A stretch of DNA of 64,000 nucleotides from Nematostella vectensis (GCF_932526225.1 NC_064037.1:18142471-18206470); one strand, 5' to 3'; counted from the first letter of the stretch, positions 10,555 to 22,960 are shown. Numbers and translations are program-made. The notes: generated from the sequence alone by a model not told the origin.

Positions 10555-13053
10555 ATGGAGACCCCTGCAAAGAAGAGAAGGGCTGATGAAGGGCCAGACT
10601 CTATAAAGTGCATCATCTGCCAGGAAAATACCAGAGAATTGCTTGTTTCCAATATAAGCGACGAAGCTTTTTAAAGCATTTTGCAGTATGCTCATTCTAG
10701 AGCTGCATACGGTGAGCATGAGTATGCTGCTACTAGTGAAATGCTAGAGGGGCTATCTCTTGAGGAATAAAGGCAAAACAAAGCCTCGTTCCATGCAAGT
10801 TGTCGGAAACGACTAGGGTCACTACGCAGCTCTTACAACCTGCAATTTGATTGGGCAAATGAACAATATCCGCACCTCGACACAAAGAACGAGAAAAATA
10901 GAGACAAAAGAACTCCTTTGTAGAACTAAGATAATAGGAGACAAAGCAGCTGCGTACTTACTCAACGACTAGTGAGTTCCAATAAGTTATCTCGTGCAAA
11001 AGCAAGATTTGAAAAGGCCGCTGCCGTGAACGATATCTCGGTCCTTGCGCGTACTCCTGGGAGGCCAAGCCAGTCATGTCCTCCATAACCACGCACGAGT
11101 GCAGATGTTCCAAAGAGGATAAAGCGCTCGTCTGCTACTTACAACGATCTGTGCTTTTTCTGTCAGACGCACGACGACAAAAAGGAAGTCCATGCGATAC
11201 AGACAGAAAGTAGGGGCAAACAGCTTTCTGATTTCGTCAAGAACTGTGACAATGATTTGACCAAAAGATGCTTTGTCAATAAATGTGCATTACCACCATA
11301 AGTGCTGGACCAAGCATGTCGCACGTGCTTCTGTGCCGAAAAACTCGAAGGACGCAACAACAAGAGAACAAAAGCATGAAGATCGAAAAGCTGCAGATAT
11401 TGAATTTCTTCACCTTGTGAAAGAGCTGCTTTCCAGAGGAAAGATTCTGAGCCTTGGTAAAGAGGAAAAGGCTTACAAAAATATCCTTGCAGACCATCAC
11501 TGTGACATTTCCCCTAGCAGAAAATATGTTAGAGAGCTGTTAACCGATCACATTGATGGTATTGAGTTCATAAGCGCATACCGCACAAATGAGTCGGATC
11601 GCATTTGCTTGTCTCCTGCAAAGATTGCAGCCATAGAGTCGGCCTTGAGTAAGCAATTAGATCATATTGAGCTGGAAACCATTTATTCCTGCGCAAAAGT
11701 CTTGCGAAAGGAAATTCAGGAGGCAGAAACTTGGACATTTAAAGCCGCATTGTCACCGGTTTACTTCCGGTCGATAACATAACAATATCCGATGATTTTT
11801 ACGGAAAACGCGAAAAATATTTCAAAATATTAAAGGAAAGTGTATATTGTAAGTTTCTTTGAGGGTATGATTGATAATTTAGAGCGGATGGCCTGTTAAA
11901 TATCTCGGATTTTAATAGATTCTTTTGTCTTTTATTTCAAAATATTGAAAGCAGAGTGTATATTGGAAGTTTCTTTGAGGATATGATTGATAATTTAGAG
12001 CGGATGGCCTGTTAAATATTTCGGATTTTAATATATTTTTTTTGTCTTTTAACGGTTGAGGTTTCCCTCGGACCTTTGGAAGTAAACTGGTGACAATGCG
12101 GCTTTAACTTTGTTAACTTTGATTCAATGGATTCTTGCTGGCGTTCTTTCTGACTTAAAAACGGCCCAACGAGAGAACGATATCAATAGCAAATCAATTG
12201 TTTTGGCCCAACAAATAATGTTCCAAACCAAATCAGATCGTCAGGTGAGGTATATGCCAAAGGCGGACGAGGAGAGGAGCGCCATGCGGTACCAGCGAGG
12301 GTATCCATTACAGGTCGGGGTAGAGCTCTTAGCTCAACATCAGTTCAGGAGCAAGTCGTTGATCGATGTTTTGCATGAGCTTGGAGTTTCCGTGGACTAC
12401 ACCCGAATACTACGGATAGAAACGCAGCTTGCACATGCTGTACTTGACAACCCTAGTGAGCACAACATGTTCATCCCTCCCAGGCTTTCAAAGGGCCCAT
12501 TCGTTTTCTTCAGTGTCGATAATTCTGACTATTGGAAGACACAACATACTGAAAAAACACGTTACATGCAACTGCAATGGTGGTGTTTCAGCGGAAGTCT
12601 GACGAAGTGAAAGTAGTTGACCTTGGGGCAAGCGACTCTTTGAAGTCCCTTCCTGTAGCATCTATTCCAGAGACGAAAATGCTCGAATGCCACACCCCCC
12701 AAAATTCGCAACCAAAGTGCTTCGGTTATGTACTCGACACAGACCCGACGAGTAATGTCACCAGAAAAGCAAAAGAGGATGATGTGGCGTGGACAATCGG
12801 TAATTCAGTAACAAAATCGCGTTCACAGAATCCTAAGATTCCTACATGGGCTGCTTACAATTCAAAGATATCCTCGACTACACAACAACTGACAACGGTT
12901 TCCATGATGTCTCTTTTGGCTGCTCCAGCGCACGAGTGGAGCACAATGCTTACAGTCCTGATGCAAGCGCAAAAGACCAATGCCGTTGTGACGGGCGAAA
13001 ACCGAAAAACTGTGATAACCTTCGAGGTAAAACTAGTTTCAACAAAAAGCTAG
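10555..13053 (+). pseudogene. Decayed copy of a Cys-rich multi-copy gene family, function unknown
   Basis: The ATG at 10555 opens METPAKKRR followed by a CIICQ motif, then a stop. Further pieces continue in changing frames: FHASCRKRLG near 10790, LCFFCQTHDDKK near 11150, VHYHHKCW near 11280, an alpha-helical segment to 11740, then a C-terminal half (LAGVLSDLKTAQREND near 12130, FVFFSVDNSDYWK near 12505, TWAAYNSKIS near 12845, LLAAPAHEWSTMLTVL near 12920). Paired CxxC and H..CW/CR elements suggest two zinc-binding modules. I believe this set of motifs is a repetitive cnidarian family with no assigned function, and possibly itself part of a mobile element. Several stops and frameshifts plus a 361-bp MITE show it is dead. 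Confidence 0.6.
11743..12103. mobile_element. TTAA-flanked MITE, 361 bp
   Basis: Inverted repeats of about 26 bp (AGCCGCATTGTCACCGGTTT at the left; the right end differs at one base) are flanked by TTAA at 11739-11742 and 12104-12107. Inside are two copies of a 115-bp direct repeat, from 11820 and from 11935. It interrupts the coding relic between the ...ETWTF and ...LIQWILAG segments. The TTAA target and lack of a frame indicate a non-autonomous element moved by a piggyBac-like transposase, an inference from target choice only. Confidence 0.8.
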
Positions 13054-14190
13054 TTTCTAGAAAATTATGGGTTAACAGAAACAGGTGTGTTCTTCTGACA
13101 AGGGAAATAGGTATCTATATACCTAGAAAGTACCCGAGGCCCGATTTTGACCCGTAAAATATACGACGAGCATCCCTATCAGGTCGACATATGAGGACAC
13201 ACCCCCCCCCCCCTCCCTGGGCTTCAATATCTTCATCCTCATCACAGTCACCCACAACAGATCTGATCTTGCTAAAACAATTCTAAACAGTACACAGTTG
13301 TTAAAATAAGTGCATTTAGGGACTTGTTTTCTCTGTGAAAAACTACAATACAATGGATGTGGGTGGTGATCCAAATTTCCACTGAATTTTTACTGGAAGG
13401 TTTTAGTGCTAAAATACTTATCACAGAGCTTCTTTAAGCTCTTGCCCGGCAGCAGTGATATAGGCCATCGTCGTACATCTGAGGGGAGATATGCTTTAAA
13501 ATTTTGACATGATCTAGAACGAGGCCTGCGATTACATAGACGGCGGTTATCTTCGGGCTTCCTGTGCCCGAGGGGATAAGTCCCTGGGCTCAGGTTTTTC
13601 GCTCCATCTTGCAATCCGTCTGTCAAAGAGTCAAAGAGCGTAGTTCTTTTACCTCCAATTCTCTTTCCTTCTTCAAATTACTCAGCTTTTTCGCGTTCAT
13701 CAGCTAGCGAAGAAGGAGATATGAGTGAATTGAGTCTGGCATCTTTTTGAGAGTTCTTTGAATGACAAAGCCAACCGAACGTGTTCGAGAAATAGGTACG
13801 TTTTTTACTAAACCCAAGTCACTGGAATATGCCGTTCGTTAAAATACGTTGATATCGATGGAAGTGCTAAACAGTCGAAGGTGGGTGTGCTATTAAAACG
13901 AAAACCCCAACTTGTTTGGAACCTAGTTTAGTAAAGTGCCATTGTAACGTTTTCAACAAGCCATTCAACCTTGTCTTGGATTTCGTCCAGCAAAGTTTCT
14001 ACTTAAAAACACTATCAGAATCACCAGCTCTTGCTGCATACAAGTTCTCAATTCATAAGGCTAAGTTTTACAAGATCATAAAAGTAGCCGGGTATCTAAT
14101 ATTCGACTTTATACGCTCCTGAGCTTTATTCATACTCCAAGCTTAATCAAGTTACTTCGAGGACAAGTTTAAAATATAATAATTTAAATA
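13054..14190. other. No gene seen; poly-C run
   Basis: The stretch includes a 14-bp poly-C run at about 13200 and scattered short frames without recognisable content. The GACGAGCATCCCTATCA-like sequence near 13165 resembles GTGATAGGGATGCTCATCA near 6755 in inverted orientation, which suggests a dispersed repeat. Confidence 0.3.
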
Positions 14191-14192
14191 TA

Positions 14193-16325
14193 CAGTACAG
14201 ACTGAATGTGTTTTAATATTTCGCGCGTGGATTCTGAGTGAATTCTATGTGGATTTTGCGTGGATTCCGAGTCCACTCAGTTTGTCCATGCACCTCTCTG
14301 GCTTCCTTGCACCAAGATCCATGCAGTAGTTTTGCTCATTAAAAGATCGAGTGTACATTTCATCAGAGTGACGTTACAATCTATGTATAAAGACCTACTG
14401 TACGAAACATCAAGTTTACGAAGTTCGCTTAACTTTACATGGATACATCTCCCGGGGGGGTGCTCTACTTATTTTTGGGTAGGGGTGTGCCGCCGAGGTC
14501 TCAAAAACCTGACCCTATCAGAGACCAAAAATCCTCAATTTCTATACCCTACCAGAGACCTACAGCTACAATTACATACCATACGGCAGACTTAAAGCTC
14601 AAAAGTGGGAAAACCCTTTGACGATCACAAAGGAAGATGAAGATTTGGTGGTGCAATAAACCTGCCTGTGAAATTACACGTTTCTCTTTGCAATATTCCA
14701 AACGCAAGGCAGCTACGACACGATATCAACATGCCTTGGTTTAGGTTGTGAAATCAACATTGCAGATGCTAGGATTGACGATACAAACAACACCGACAAG
14801 CCTAATACAGATAACAAAGTGTGACTGGTATTAACACTTGTCAAACCCCTGTAGGTTATGTTTCCACAAACTTATAATTGACTCTCCAGTACTATTGTCT
14901 TCAAGGGTGGTCCAATAAGTCGTGATGAAAGCGGAAATTCACTGTCAATCAAATGGTGTTTAAATAAATTGTATTTTTCGCTTAATGCGGCAATGTATTT
15001 ATTGGGCAGCCATACTGACAACTTTGCCCACTCTACCAGAGACCTAACAAGAAAAAAAAGATACCCTACCATAGTCCGACAAGCAAAAAAAAGATACCCT
15101 ATCATAGACCTATCATAGATATCAGGTATACTTCTTCTCTGAAAGTAAATGTTCTTTAAACTTTCTCACATATGTCTTCTAAGGAAAAATAAACCTACAA
15201 CATTCTGCATTCAGCCATTTTCCAAAATAGTGTGGTTGTAGGCAGGCTTGAATGAAATACAAAGGAATTTTCACACATTTGAATAAATCTTGAGAAATGG
15301 TCTCACATATTTTTCCCTACGAACATATAGAAACTAAAAAGAAACACAAATCAGGGACAACTCCCAGCACAAATACATGTTTCCTAGATAAATCCACGGT
15401 GACTTGTTTGAAAATAAAAGAAACTCTACCTGACTTCATGGCGCAGACTGATCATGGGAAGAAAGATCGAACGCAATGTAACACAGCAAAAAGACTTTAA
15501 AACAATTTGTTGTTGTTGTGAAGCACTCAGTCTTCCTTCTACCCTCCTACGCAGAGCTTTCTGTGTTGCTCGTTTACTTTGCTCTACATTAATGACTTGA
15601 CAGGGTTCTGGGCAAAATGTAGTTTTTTGGTTCGAGCATGTGTTTTGATTTTCTTTGATAATATCTGCTTTTATGGGCAACAAGCAAAGAGATCTTGGAG
15701 ATATTAAAGTTAAGCGGAAAAAAAAAACATTCGTTTGGTTCTTAATTCTAAGAGCTTTTGGTTAATGCTTGTTTTCTGAAGTCTTCCGTAAAAATCTACG
15801 AAATATCGACTTTGTTGTCAGCAAGCTGTTATTCATCCGAGTACAGTACACTCTTTTTTATAAGAACGTCAAGCCTAAGATTTCACCCAATTTTAAGAAC
15901 ATGCCGAGGCTCAGATAACAGAATTTTTTCTTTTTTAGTCCTGATTCATTCTATAAATTGCAAAACCAATTTGTGCTCATAAAACAACCTTGTTATTTCT
16001 ATTAATCATTAGTGTAATTCTCTTCCTTATCATTCCTTGGGTATTCTTATATTCACTAAAATTTAAGAATATATGTTGTTAAGAACATATTCAGCCTTGA
16101 AATTTCCCAGAGATAAGAACATCGCAGAAAATTAGACGTTCTTATAAAAAAAGAGTGTAATCAAGCATTGTGTTGAGTTTCAGTATTTGGCGATGTGGTC
16201 CCACCACTGTACACTGCACTCCACTCACTGGTTTTCCAAGCAGTGCATGAACCCCACCCAGAACTCACTCAGAATCCACGCCGAATCCACGCTGGACAAT
16301 GTTAAAATACTTTCAGTCTGTACTG
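14193..16325. mobile_element. TA-flanked inverted-repeat element, 2.1 kb
   Basis: The left end (CAGTACAGACTGAA...) and right end (...TTTCAGTCTGTACTG) are inverted repeats, and similarity continues for roughly 95 bp inward (GCGTGGATTCTGAGTG at left, CACTCAGAATCCACGC at right). TA dinucleotides flank both ends (14191-14192, 16326-16327), fitting a Tc1/mariner-type target. No transposase remains; the interior holds a dispersed 'ACCCTACCAGAGACC' repeat (about 14450-14560 and, inverted, 15030-15115) and a nested MITE. Confidence 0.65.
15849..16157. mobile_element. Nested TA-flanked MITE, 309 bp
   Basis: Inverted ends CACTCTTTTTTATAAGAACG (left) and their complement (right, with one extra A) are flanked by TA at 15847-15848 and 16158-16159. 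Further AAGAACAT-type copies of the terminal motif occur inside. It lies within the larger 14193-16325 element, so it inserted later. Confidence 0.8.
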
Positions 16326-16479
16326 TAATAATCTTGATAAAAGAATGACAGTTATTCACTAGAGCTAAATGTCCAGACTCTCAACCACTCTTTGCGGAAT
16401 CAGATGTATGATCACAGCTGTTGCATGTGTTTTTTTGTAAAAATGCAGACTTTCAGTCAACCTCTGATATATTTTTCAG

Positions 16480-16592
16480 GAAAATGGCTGAGGCTCATTG
16501 CATCTTACCTGGAATCCTCTGTGACACATGGTATAATGTGGAAGCTTGTGGATTAAAGGTGGACTCCCTTGCAAAACTTGTAATCTTTCAGG
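16480..16592 (+). CDS. Candidate isolated exon
   Basis: A pyrimidine-rich ATATTTTTCAG acceptor precedes an ATG at 16484 and an open frame of about 36 codons (MAEAHCILPGILCDTWYNVE...) that ends at a donor-like GG|GTAGGT, with an alternative GTAAAG four bases on. The frame has three Cys residues but no recognisable domain. No partner exon was found, so it may be a relic or chance. Confidence 0.25.
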
Positions 16593-16823
16593 GTAGGTAA
16601 AGTTTATACATATATAGTACTAACGGAAAGTAATGCAAAAGAAATTGGCAGAAGTCCACCGAATTACGGCCTTTTGTTCTCACTCTGAAAGTTCAGATTT
16701 TTCCCCAAAGCTGTTTACAGTATTTTTGGCTGTTCAAACCAGCTAAAATTCCAGTACGATCATCAAACAACATATGCGACATAAGAAAGATGTTGTCAAA
16801 TTAGGAAATTTATAAAACCTTAA

Positions 16824-17829
16824 CACATTGACCCCTCAACCGGCCTGTACCGGCTTTGGGAAGTACCCACAACCTCAAAAATTCATAAATGCAAAATAAA
16901 CACAACAAGATGAAGATACTCAGGCATCAGTCTAAGGGATAAATGGCATCTATGGGATAAAATGCATCCGACCAAGGTGTTGGCATCTACTCTTAAGCCA
17001 AATAATAGCACAGGTTCTTTGACAAATCTCAAATAGAACAAGGAGAGAAAAGCAGAATCACCCCTCTCAATAAAACGCTCAAAATACCACACAAGGGATA
17101 GAGATCAGCAAACACAGCTCAAGACACAAATAGATACCTTTATTCTGATCCTCCAGGTACATTTCCATGGCCTCAAAACACAATGTCCACTCCTTGAAGG
17201 CTTGTACAACCACGAAAATGTCTTTACGTATTTCAAAGCATTCTGGGAGATCCAGGGGAAAATTCACAAGGGTAGGGCCAGTCAACACTCCTCTCCCCAA
17301 AGTCAGATGGTTTTTTTATAAGTCTTTTCATCCCGAAGCCAAACAAATCAATTCCAGGTCATACAGACCCAGAATAGCAGTGTAAACAATTTTGGTATTA
17401 ATTTGGTGTCAGAAAAGACAGCATTTGGGAGAGCTGTGGTGATTCATTAGAAAATTATTTTCTCATCCAGGCAAAGCCAAACAAGAAAAAATCATCAGGA
17501 ATCCACCTTTGCTTGCAAATATCCATAAGCAAAGCACTTAATTATGCCCCAAAAGACTTCATGATGTCCTGAGGCACTCTCCTAATATGCTCATAGGTGT
17601 ATTTTTGATGAAAAATACAAGCAACCACCAACTTGTGCTGGCTTCAGCACAACGATGAGGGATTAAAAGTTGGGACTGCAAAGCACTGTTGGGAAGCTTG
17701 GATACCGCTGACTAGGTGCAGCTGTGTTTGACTTTGACGGGCTGTATAAAACTCATTATAGGGGGGAAGGTATCTGTTTTTAGTCTGTTTTTTGTAAATT
17801 CAGTTAAAAAAAAGCCAGGAGTCAATGGG
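16824..17829. mobile_element. TTAA-flanked element, copy 1
   Basis: The left end CACATTGACCCCTC and the right end read inward as CCCATTGACTCCTGG are imperfect inverted repeats flanked by TTAA (16820-16823, 17830-17833). About 790 bp of it is repeated at 51419-52209. CCC-type ends with TTAA targets fit piggyBac-like elements. On the minus strand at about 17080-17290 both copies keep an open frame containing VVVQAFKEWTLCFEAME, which resembles the gypsy RNase H segment 'AIVxAFxxWxxYLEG'; this hint is weak. Confidence 0.55.
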
Positions 17830-17833
17830 TTAA

Positions 17834-19287
17834 GCATGGAGTTTGTTTACATGTGTAATCGCAAATTTTTTTGCATTACTTTCCATCAGTACTGTAGTGA
17901 TAAAAATCTGTGAATGATTTGAGGGATAAGCTAGATTAACTTTAAAATACTGAGTACGCAGCACCCATCAAAAGCACACTTATAAAGAAGTTTGCAGCGA
18001 TTTTTCAACAACTATAGTATATGCTTTTTCAAGAACAAACCTTTGATGGCTGAAAGCCATATTCACCTCTTTCCCAGTCAGGAATGTTTCTTAAAGCCCT
18101 GGTGTGACTCACATACAGACATGTTGCACTCTCAAAAGCAAAGAAATGGTTGCTTTTTATGAGGTCATTAGCCGCAAACAAACTTAACATGATGCAAGTA
18201 TCGGCACTTGATGTTTATGCTGTTCTACTTTTGTACAATGTCCACAGAAAACCCCTTCTTCTTGGCTAGTTCTTTTTAGGCTTTTGGAAAAATATATTCA
18301 CTCATTATGCCCACACTTATAGATTTCACATGGGGGTGTCTCTTTTACACTCTGCAGATTCTGAGACTGCATCATGGCACTCCTCCTCCACCTGTTACCC
18401 TCCCTCCGATACCTGTCTATAACATTCACACATGATCCTGAATCATCTGCTGCACAGGTACAGCCTGTACCAAATGTGTAAATTCCTCCAGAAATGTAAT
18501 TTTTGATGATGAATGTTCCATTTTTGCTTAAATGGCAGAGTGTACCATAGAACTCCATACATTATACTCACATTGCCCATTTCCAGCTTCCCAAATCATC
18601 TTCTCCAAGCCTCATCATTATTTCCTTCCTGACATGTGGGCAAACAATTTTTATCATATCACAGTACCTGTTTTCAATATAAAGTTTATTCCTAGTTTAT
18701 AATGCGTAGTTCTTGTTGAACCGTGGTTGACAGTGGATACACAACAGTTACAGGACAAAAGGGTGTACAGTATTTTAGTTGCTTTTAGTAAGGTTACCAA
18801 GAAAATACTACTTGCTGGTTTATTTTATTTACTATTACATTGTTGATAACCAACCATAGAGAGAAATGGGGGCTTGGGGTGAAACATATATTTCTCTTAT
18901 TCTTTTATAAGTGACTTATTAAAAATAAAAGAATGATGTAACAAATTAATCTCAAACCCCAATAAAATTTTAAAGTAGTAACAAAGAAAATTAAGGGATA
19001 AAAAACATATATAATACAGTATGTAATTATTAAAAATTTATTTATAGAATAGAAATGATATTCTACTTCGTTATTACATACATGTGATAAGCCTAGTTTT
19101 AATGGGTTTAGGAATATTGCTAAAGAAAATTTACTCTTCATCTTATTATTTATGGTCAAACACTGTAATTTGGGAAATCTTAGCCAAAATATTGCAAAAG
19201 GTATTAAACTAAAAGTTAAACTGAATGCAAGAATGAATACAAAACACAGCTTAAACGAGATTATACATTATATCAATAGCAAAGAAG
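17834..19287. other. No gene recognised
   Basis: AT-rich DNA with short minus-strand frames (18298-18558 with several Cys residues; 18905-19159, hydrophobic) that I cannot assign. Composition and lack of paired splice sites argue against calling them. Confidence 0.3.
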
Positions 19288-21261
19288 AACTTCTGCTGCG
19301 TGATCTAACATGATCATGTCTGTTAAATCAATGGAACTTCTGCTGCCTGATCTTACATGATCATGTCTGTTAAATCAATGGAACTTCTGCTGCCTGATCT
19401 TACATGATCATGTCTGTTAAATCAATGGAACTTCTGCTGCCTGATCTTACATGATCATGTCTGTTAAATCAATGGAACTTCTGCTGCCTGATCTTACATG
19501 ATCATGTCTGTTAAATCAATGGAACTTCTGCTGCCTGATCTTACATGGTCATGTCTGTTAAATCAATGGAACTTCTGCTGCCTGATCTTACATGATCATG
19601 TCTGTTAAATCAATATAACTTCTGCTGCCTGATCTTACATGATCATGTCTGTTAAATCAATGGAACTTCTGCTGCCTGATCTTACATGATCATGTCTGTT
19701 AAATCAATCGAACTTCTGCTGCCTGATCTTACATGATCATGTCTGTTAAATCAATGGAACTTCTGCTGCCTGATCTTACATGATCATGTCTGTTAAATCA
19801 ATCGAACTTCTGCTGCCTGATCTTACATGATCATGTCTGTTAAATCAATGGAACTTCTGCTGCCTGATCTTACATGATCATGTCTGTTAAATCAATGGAA
19901 CTTCTGCTGCCTGATCTTACATGATCATGTCTGTTAAATCAATATAACTTCTGCTGCCTGATCTAACATGATCATGTCTGTTAAATCAATGGAACTTCTG
20001 CTGCCTGATCTTACATGATCATGTCTGTTAAATCAATGGAACTTCTGCTGCCTGATCTTACATGATCATGTCTGTTAAATCAATGGAACTTCTGCTGCCT
20101 GATCTTACATGATCATGTCTGTTAAATCAATGGAACTTCTGCTGCCTGATCTTACATGATCATGTCTGTTAAATCAATGTAACTTCTGCTACCTGATCTT
20201 ACATAATCATGTCTGTTAAATCAATGGAACTTCTGCTGCCTGATCTTACATGATCATGTCTGTTAAATCAATGGAACTTCTGCTGCCTGATCTTACATGA
20301 TCATGTCTGTTAAATCAATGGAACTTCTGCTGCCTGATCTTACATGATCATGTCTGTTAAATCAATATAACTTCTGCTGCCTGATCTTACATGATCATGT
20401 CTGTTAAATCAATGGAACTTCTGCTGCCTGATCTTACATGATCATGTCTGTTAAATCAATCGAACTTCTGCTGCCTGATCTTACATGATCATGTCTGTTA
20501 AATCAATGGAACTTCTGCTGCCTGATCTTACATGATCATGTCTGTTAAATCAATCGAACTTCTGCTGCCTGATCTTACATGATCATGTCTGTTAAATCAA
20601 TGGAACTTCTGCTGCCTGATCTTACATGATCATGTCTGTTAAATCAATGGAACTTCTGCTGCCTGATCTTACATGATCATGTCTGTTAAATCAATATAAC
20701 TTCTGCTGCCTGATCTAACATGATCATGTCTGTTAAATCAATGGAACTTCTGCTGCCTGATCTTACATGATCATGTCTGTTAAATCAATGGAACTTCTGC
20801 TGCCTGATCTTACATGATCATGTCTGTTAAATCAATGGAACTTCTGCTGCCTGATCTTACATGATCATGTCTGTTAAATCAATGGAACTTCTGCTGCCTG
20901 ATCTTACATGATCATGTCTGTTAAATCAATGTAACTTCTGCTACCTGATCTTACATAATCATGTCTGTTAAATCAATGGAACTTCTGCTGCCTGATCTTA
21001 CATGATCATGTCTGTTAAATCAATGTAACTTCTGCTACCTGATCTTACATGATCATGTCTGTTAAATCAATGGAACTTCTGCTGCCTGATCTTACATGAT
21101 CATGTCTGTTAAATCAATGGAACTTCTGCTGCCTGATCTTACATGATCATGTCTGTTAAATCAATATAACTTCTGCTGCCTGATCTTACATGATCATGTC
21201 TGTTAAATCAATATAACTTCTGCTGCCTGATCTTACATGATCATGTCTGTTAAATCAATGT
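19288..21261. repeat. 47-bp satellite, 42 units, with a 752-bp higher-order repeat
   Basis: The array is exactly 42 x 47 bp = 1974 bp with no indels. The unit runs AACTTCTGCTGCCTGATCTT then ACATGATCATGTCTGTTAAA then TCAATGG. Variant units recur with an exact 752-bp (16-unit) spacing: CAATATAA at 19611 and 20363, CAATATAA with CTAACA at 19940 and 20692, and CAATGTAA with CTACC at 20175 and 20927. Each unit carries the 12-bp palindrome ACATGATCATGT. There is no coding potential. Confidence 0.97.
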
Positions 21262-22050
21262 GCTTTAGGGGTCACTTCTTCTCTTACCTTTCATTCCTTT
21301 GTGTCTGCCAAAGTGGCGCTTGTTACACGTGCCCAGGCCTCTGGCTGGCACGAGTCTTAAAATGCTGTTTGTTGTTTCTATGTCTTGCTAACAGGCAAAT
21401 GTAGACAGGCGTTCCTTGCGCAGCTGCTAGGTAATTGGTTACAATCAATTGGGCTACCTGTGTTTAGTGCAGCGGTATCGCGCGCCGACATAAATTGAGT
21501 ACGCAGAAGAAAAAATTCTCTCCTCTCATTTTGGCATTACTACTATTTTCTCAAAAACAATCATTTGTGCTATTAGAATTTGCTCTAGTTTCTCTAAAAC
21601 AGCAAGCTCATCAGGGATTTCACGAACCTCATTTTATTGCTTGTTATGGTACTTCACTCTTGATTACCTTGGAATGACATGTTTTACAGATGTACTCCTT
21701 ACCATTGAATAATTGCTGTACATCATTAAAAATATTCTCCAATTTTTACTTCTGTCTGTGTAAAGCAATGACTGACTTTTGATATACAGCATGTAGCATA
21801 CTGTAGCATTCTATTACAAACACAGAGGATGTAATAAGGTCCTTCTTTGGTGAAAGTTGGAAAAAATAATCTGTTCAATGATCATTAGATCATGCTGTCT
21901 ACTGTAGCAGATCTCCAATAATGGGATTGCATGATAAGTGAAAAAGAAATTTAATAAACTGCAATTACTAAGTTGTACTACTAAGTTGTTGTAGTTCTTA
22001 CTTGATCATTAATATTAATTGGACATACTTGATCATTGTTAGTATTTGAA
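21262..22050. other. No gene recognised
   Basis: Sequence after the satellite has a short frame at 21495-21677 and AT-rich DNA, with nothing assignable. Confidence 0.3.
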
Positions 22051-22059
22051 ATAATCTCC

Positions 22060-22960
22060 CCCGATTTGGTAATATGCACACCTCTGAGACCAAATTCAAC
22101 ATTGCTGTTTATATGAAGAACTTGAAAGTATTGCTTTAAATCATTTATTGTTTCTACTTAAAGCAACACACATGTACCTTTATTATCAATTAAGCCATGC
22201 AAATTTTTAGCATGGGAATTGATTGCAGATTCTAGAGTGTCCATTTTAAAATTGTAGTACTCAACAAACTCGTTGAATTATTTAAGATATAAAATGGTTC
22301 TATATAAACCATCAAGTTTCGATCTTAAGGAAATAGGGTAAATGAATTTCCCTTGTTTATTGTGTGATTCTATTATCACCCCTTTCTTAAAGAGTTTGTC
22401 GATTTCTTCATAAAATGGTTTTTTTCCTTCGAGTTAAACATTTTGAGTGAACTTAATGTATACACCTTTTACATATACAATGATTGTAGGGTTATTAGTG
22501 ACATTAGTGATGTCGTACCAGTTTGACAAAGCTGTTGTTATTTGCCCGGCCCTAAAGGTGGTTTGTTTGTCAATGATACGCTTGACCTTGTCCTGCGTCG
22601 GCATAATTTTCAAATGACAATAAATATTATTTACCTGATTTGATGGTTTGAGGGTTTACTGTTTAGAGTTTCCCTCTTTTCTCATCCTCATTTTGATGAA
22701 TGTCCCTTTCAAACTGCTTTCGTCCAGCGTTGTAGCTGTTTCTGCACCTAAATTGGACCGCTGGTTGTTGGAAGGAGGCCTCACTTTCATTGTGAGCTTA
22801 TTGGCATTAATGATGTCCTTTGCCAGTTCAAATATGTCCCAAAGAGAAATTCAGTAGATGGGTCCACCTTAGATGAGCTACAAAGTGCGGCATAATCTTT
22901 CTTGAGTTCTTTCTTCATTTATTGTCTGAGAGTGCTGTTGACATCATGAAGACATTGGGT
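22060..22960 (-). pseudogene. DIRS-type retrotransposon relic (gag end and RT start)
   Basis: Read on the minus strand, scattered frames give ELAKDIINANKLTMKVRPP (gag-like, near 22780), RAGQITTALSNWYDIT (near 22530), then PFYEEIDKLFKKGVIIESH, GKFIYPISLRSKLDG and FNEFVEYYNFKMDTLESAI (22210-22430). The last three follow the order of the DIRS RT entry region: (E)I..L..KGVI, the G.FISPIF.R.K.DG block, and H.FKMD(S/T)L..A. There are several stops and no YxDD segment. It is separate from, and older-looking than, the DIRS element at 57.6-62.5 kb. Confidence 0.6.
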
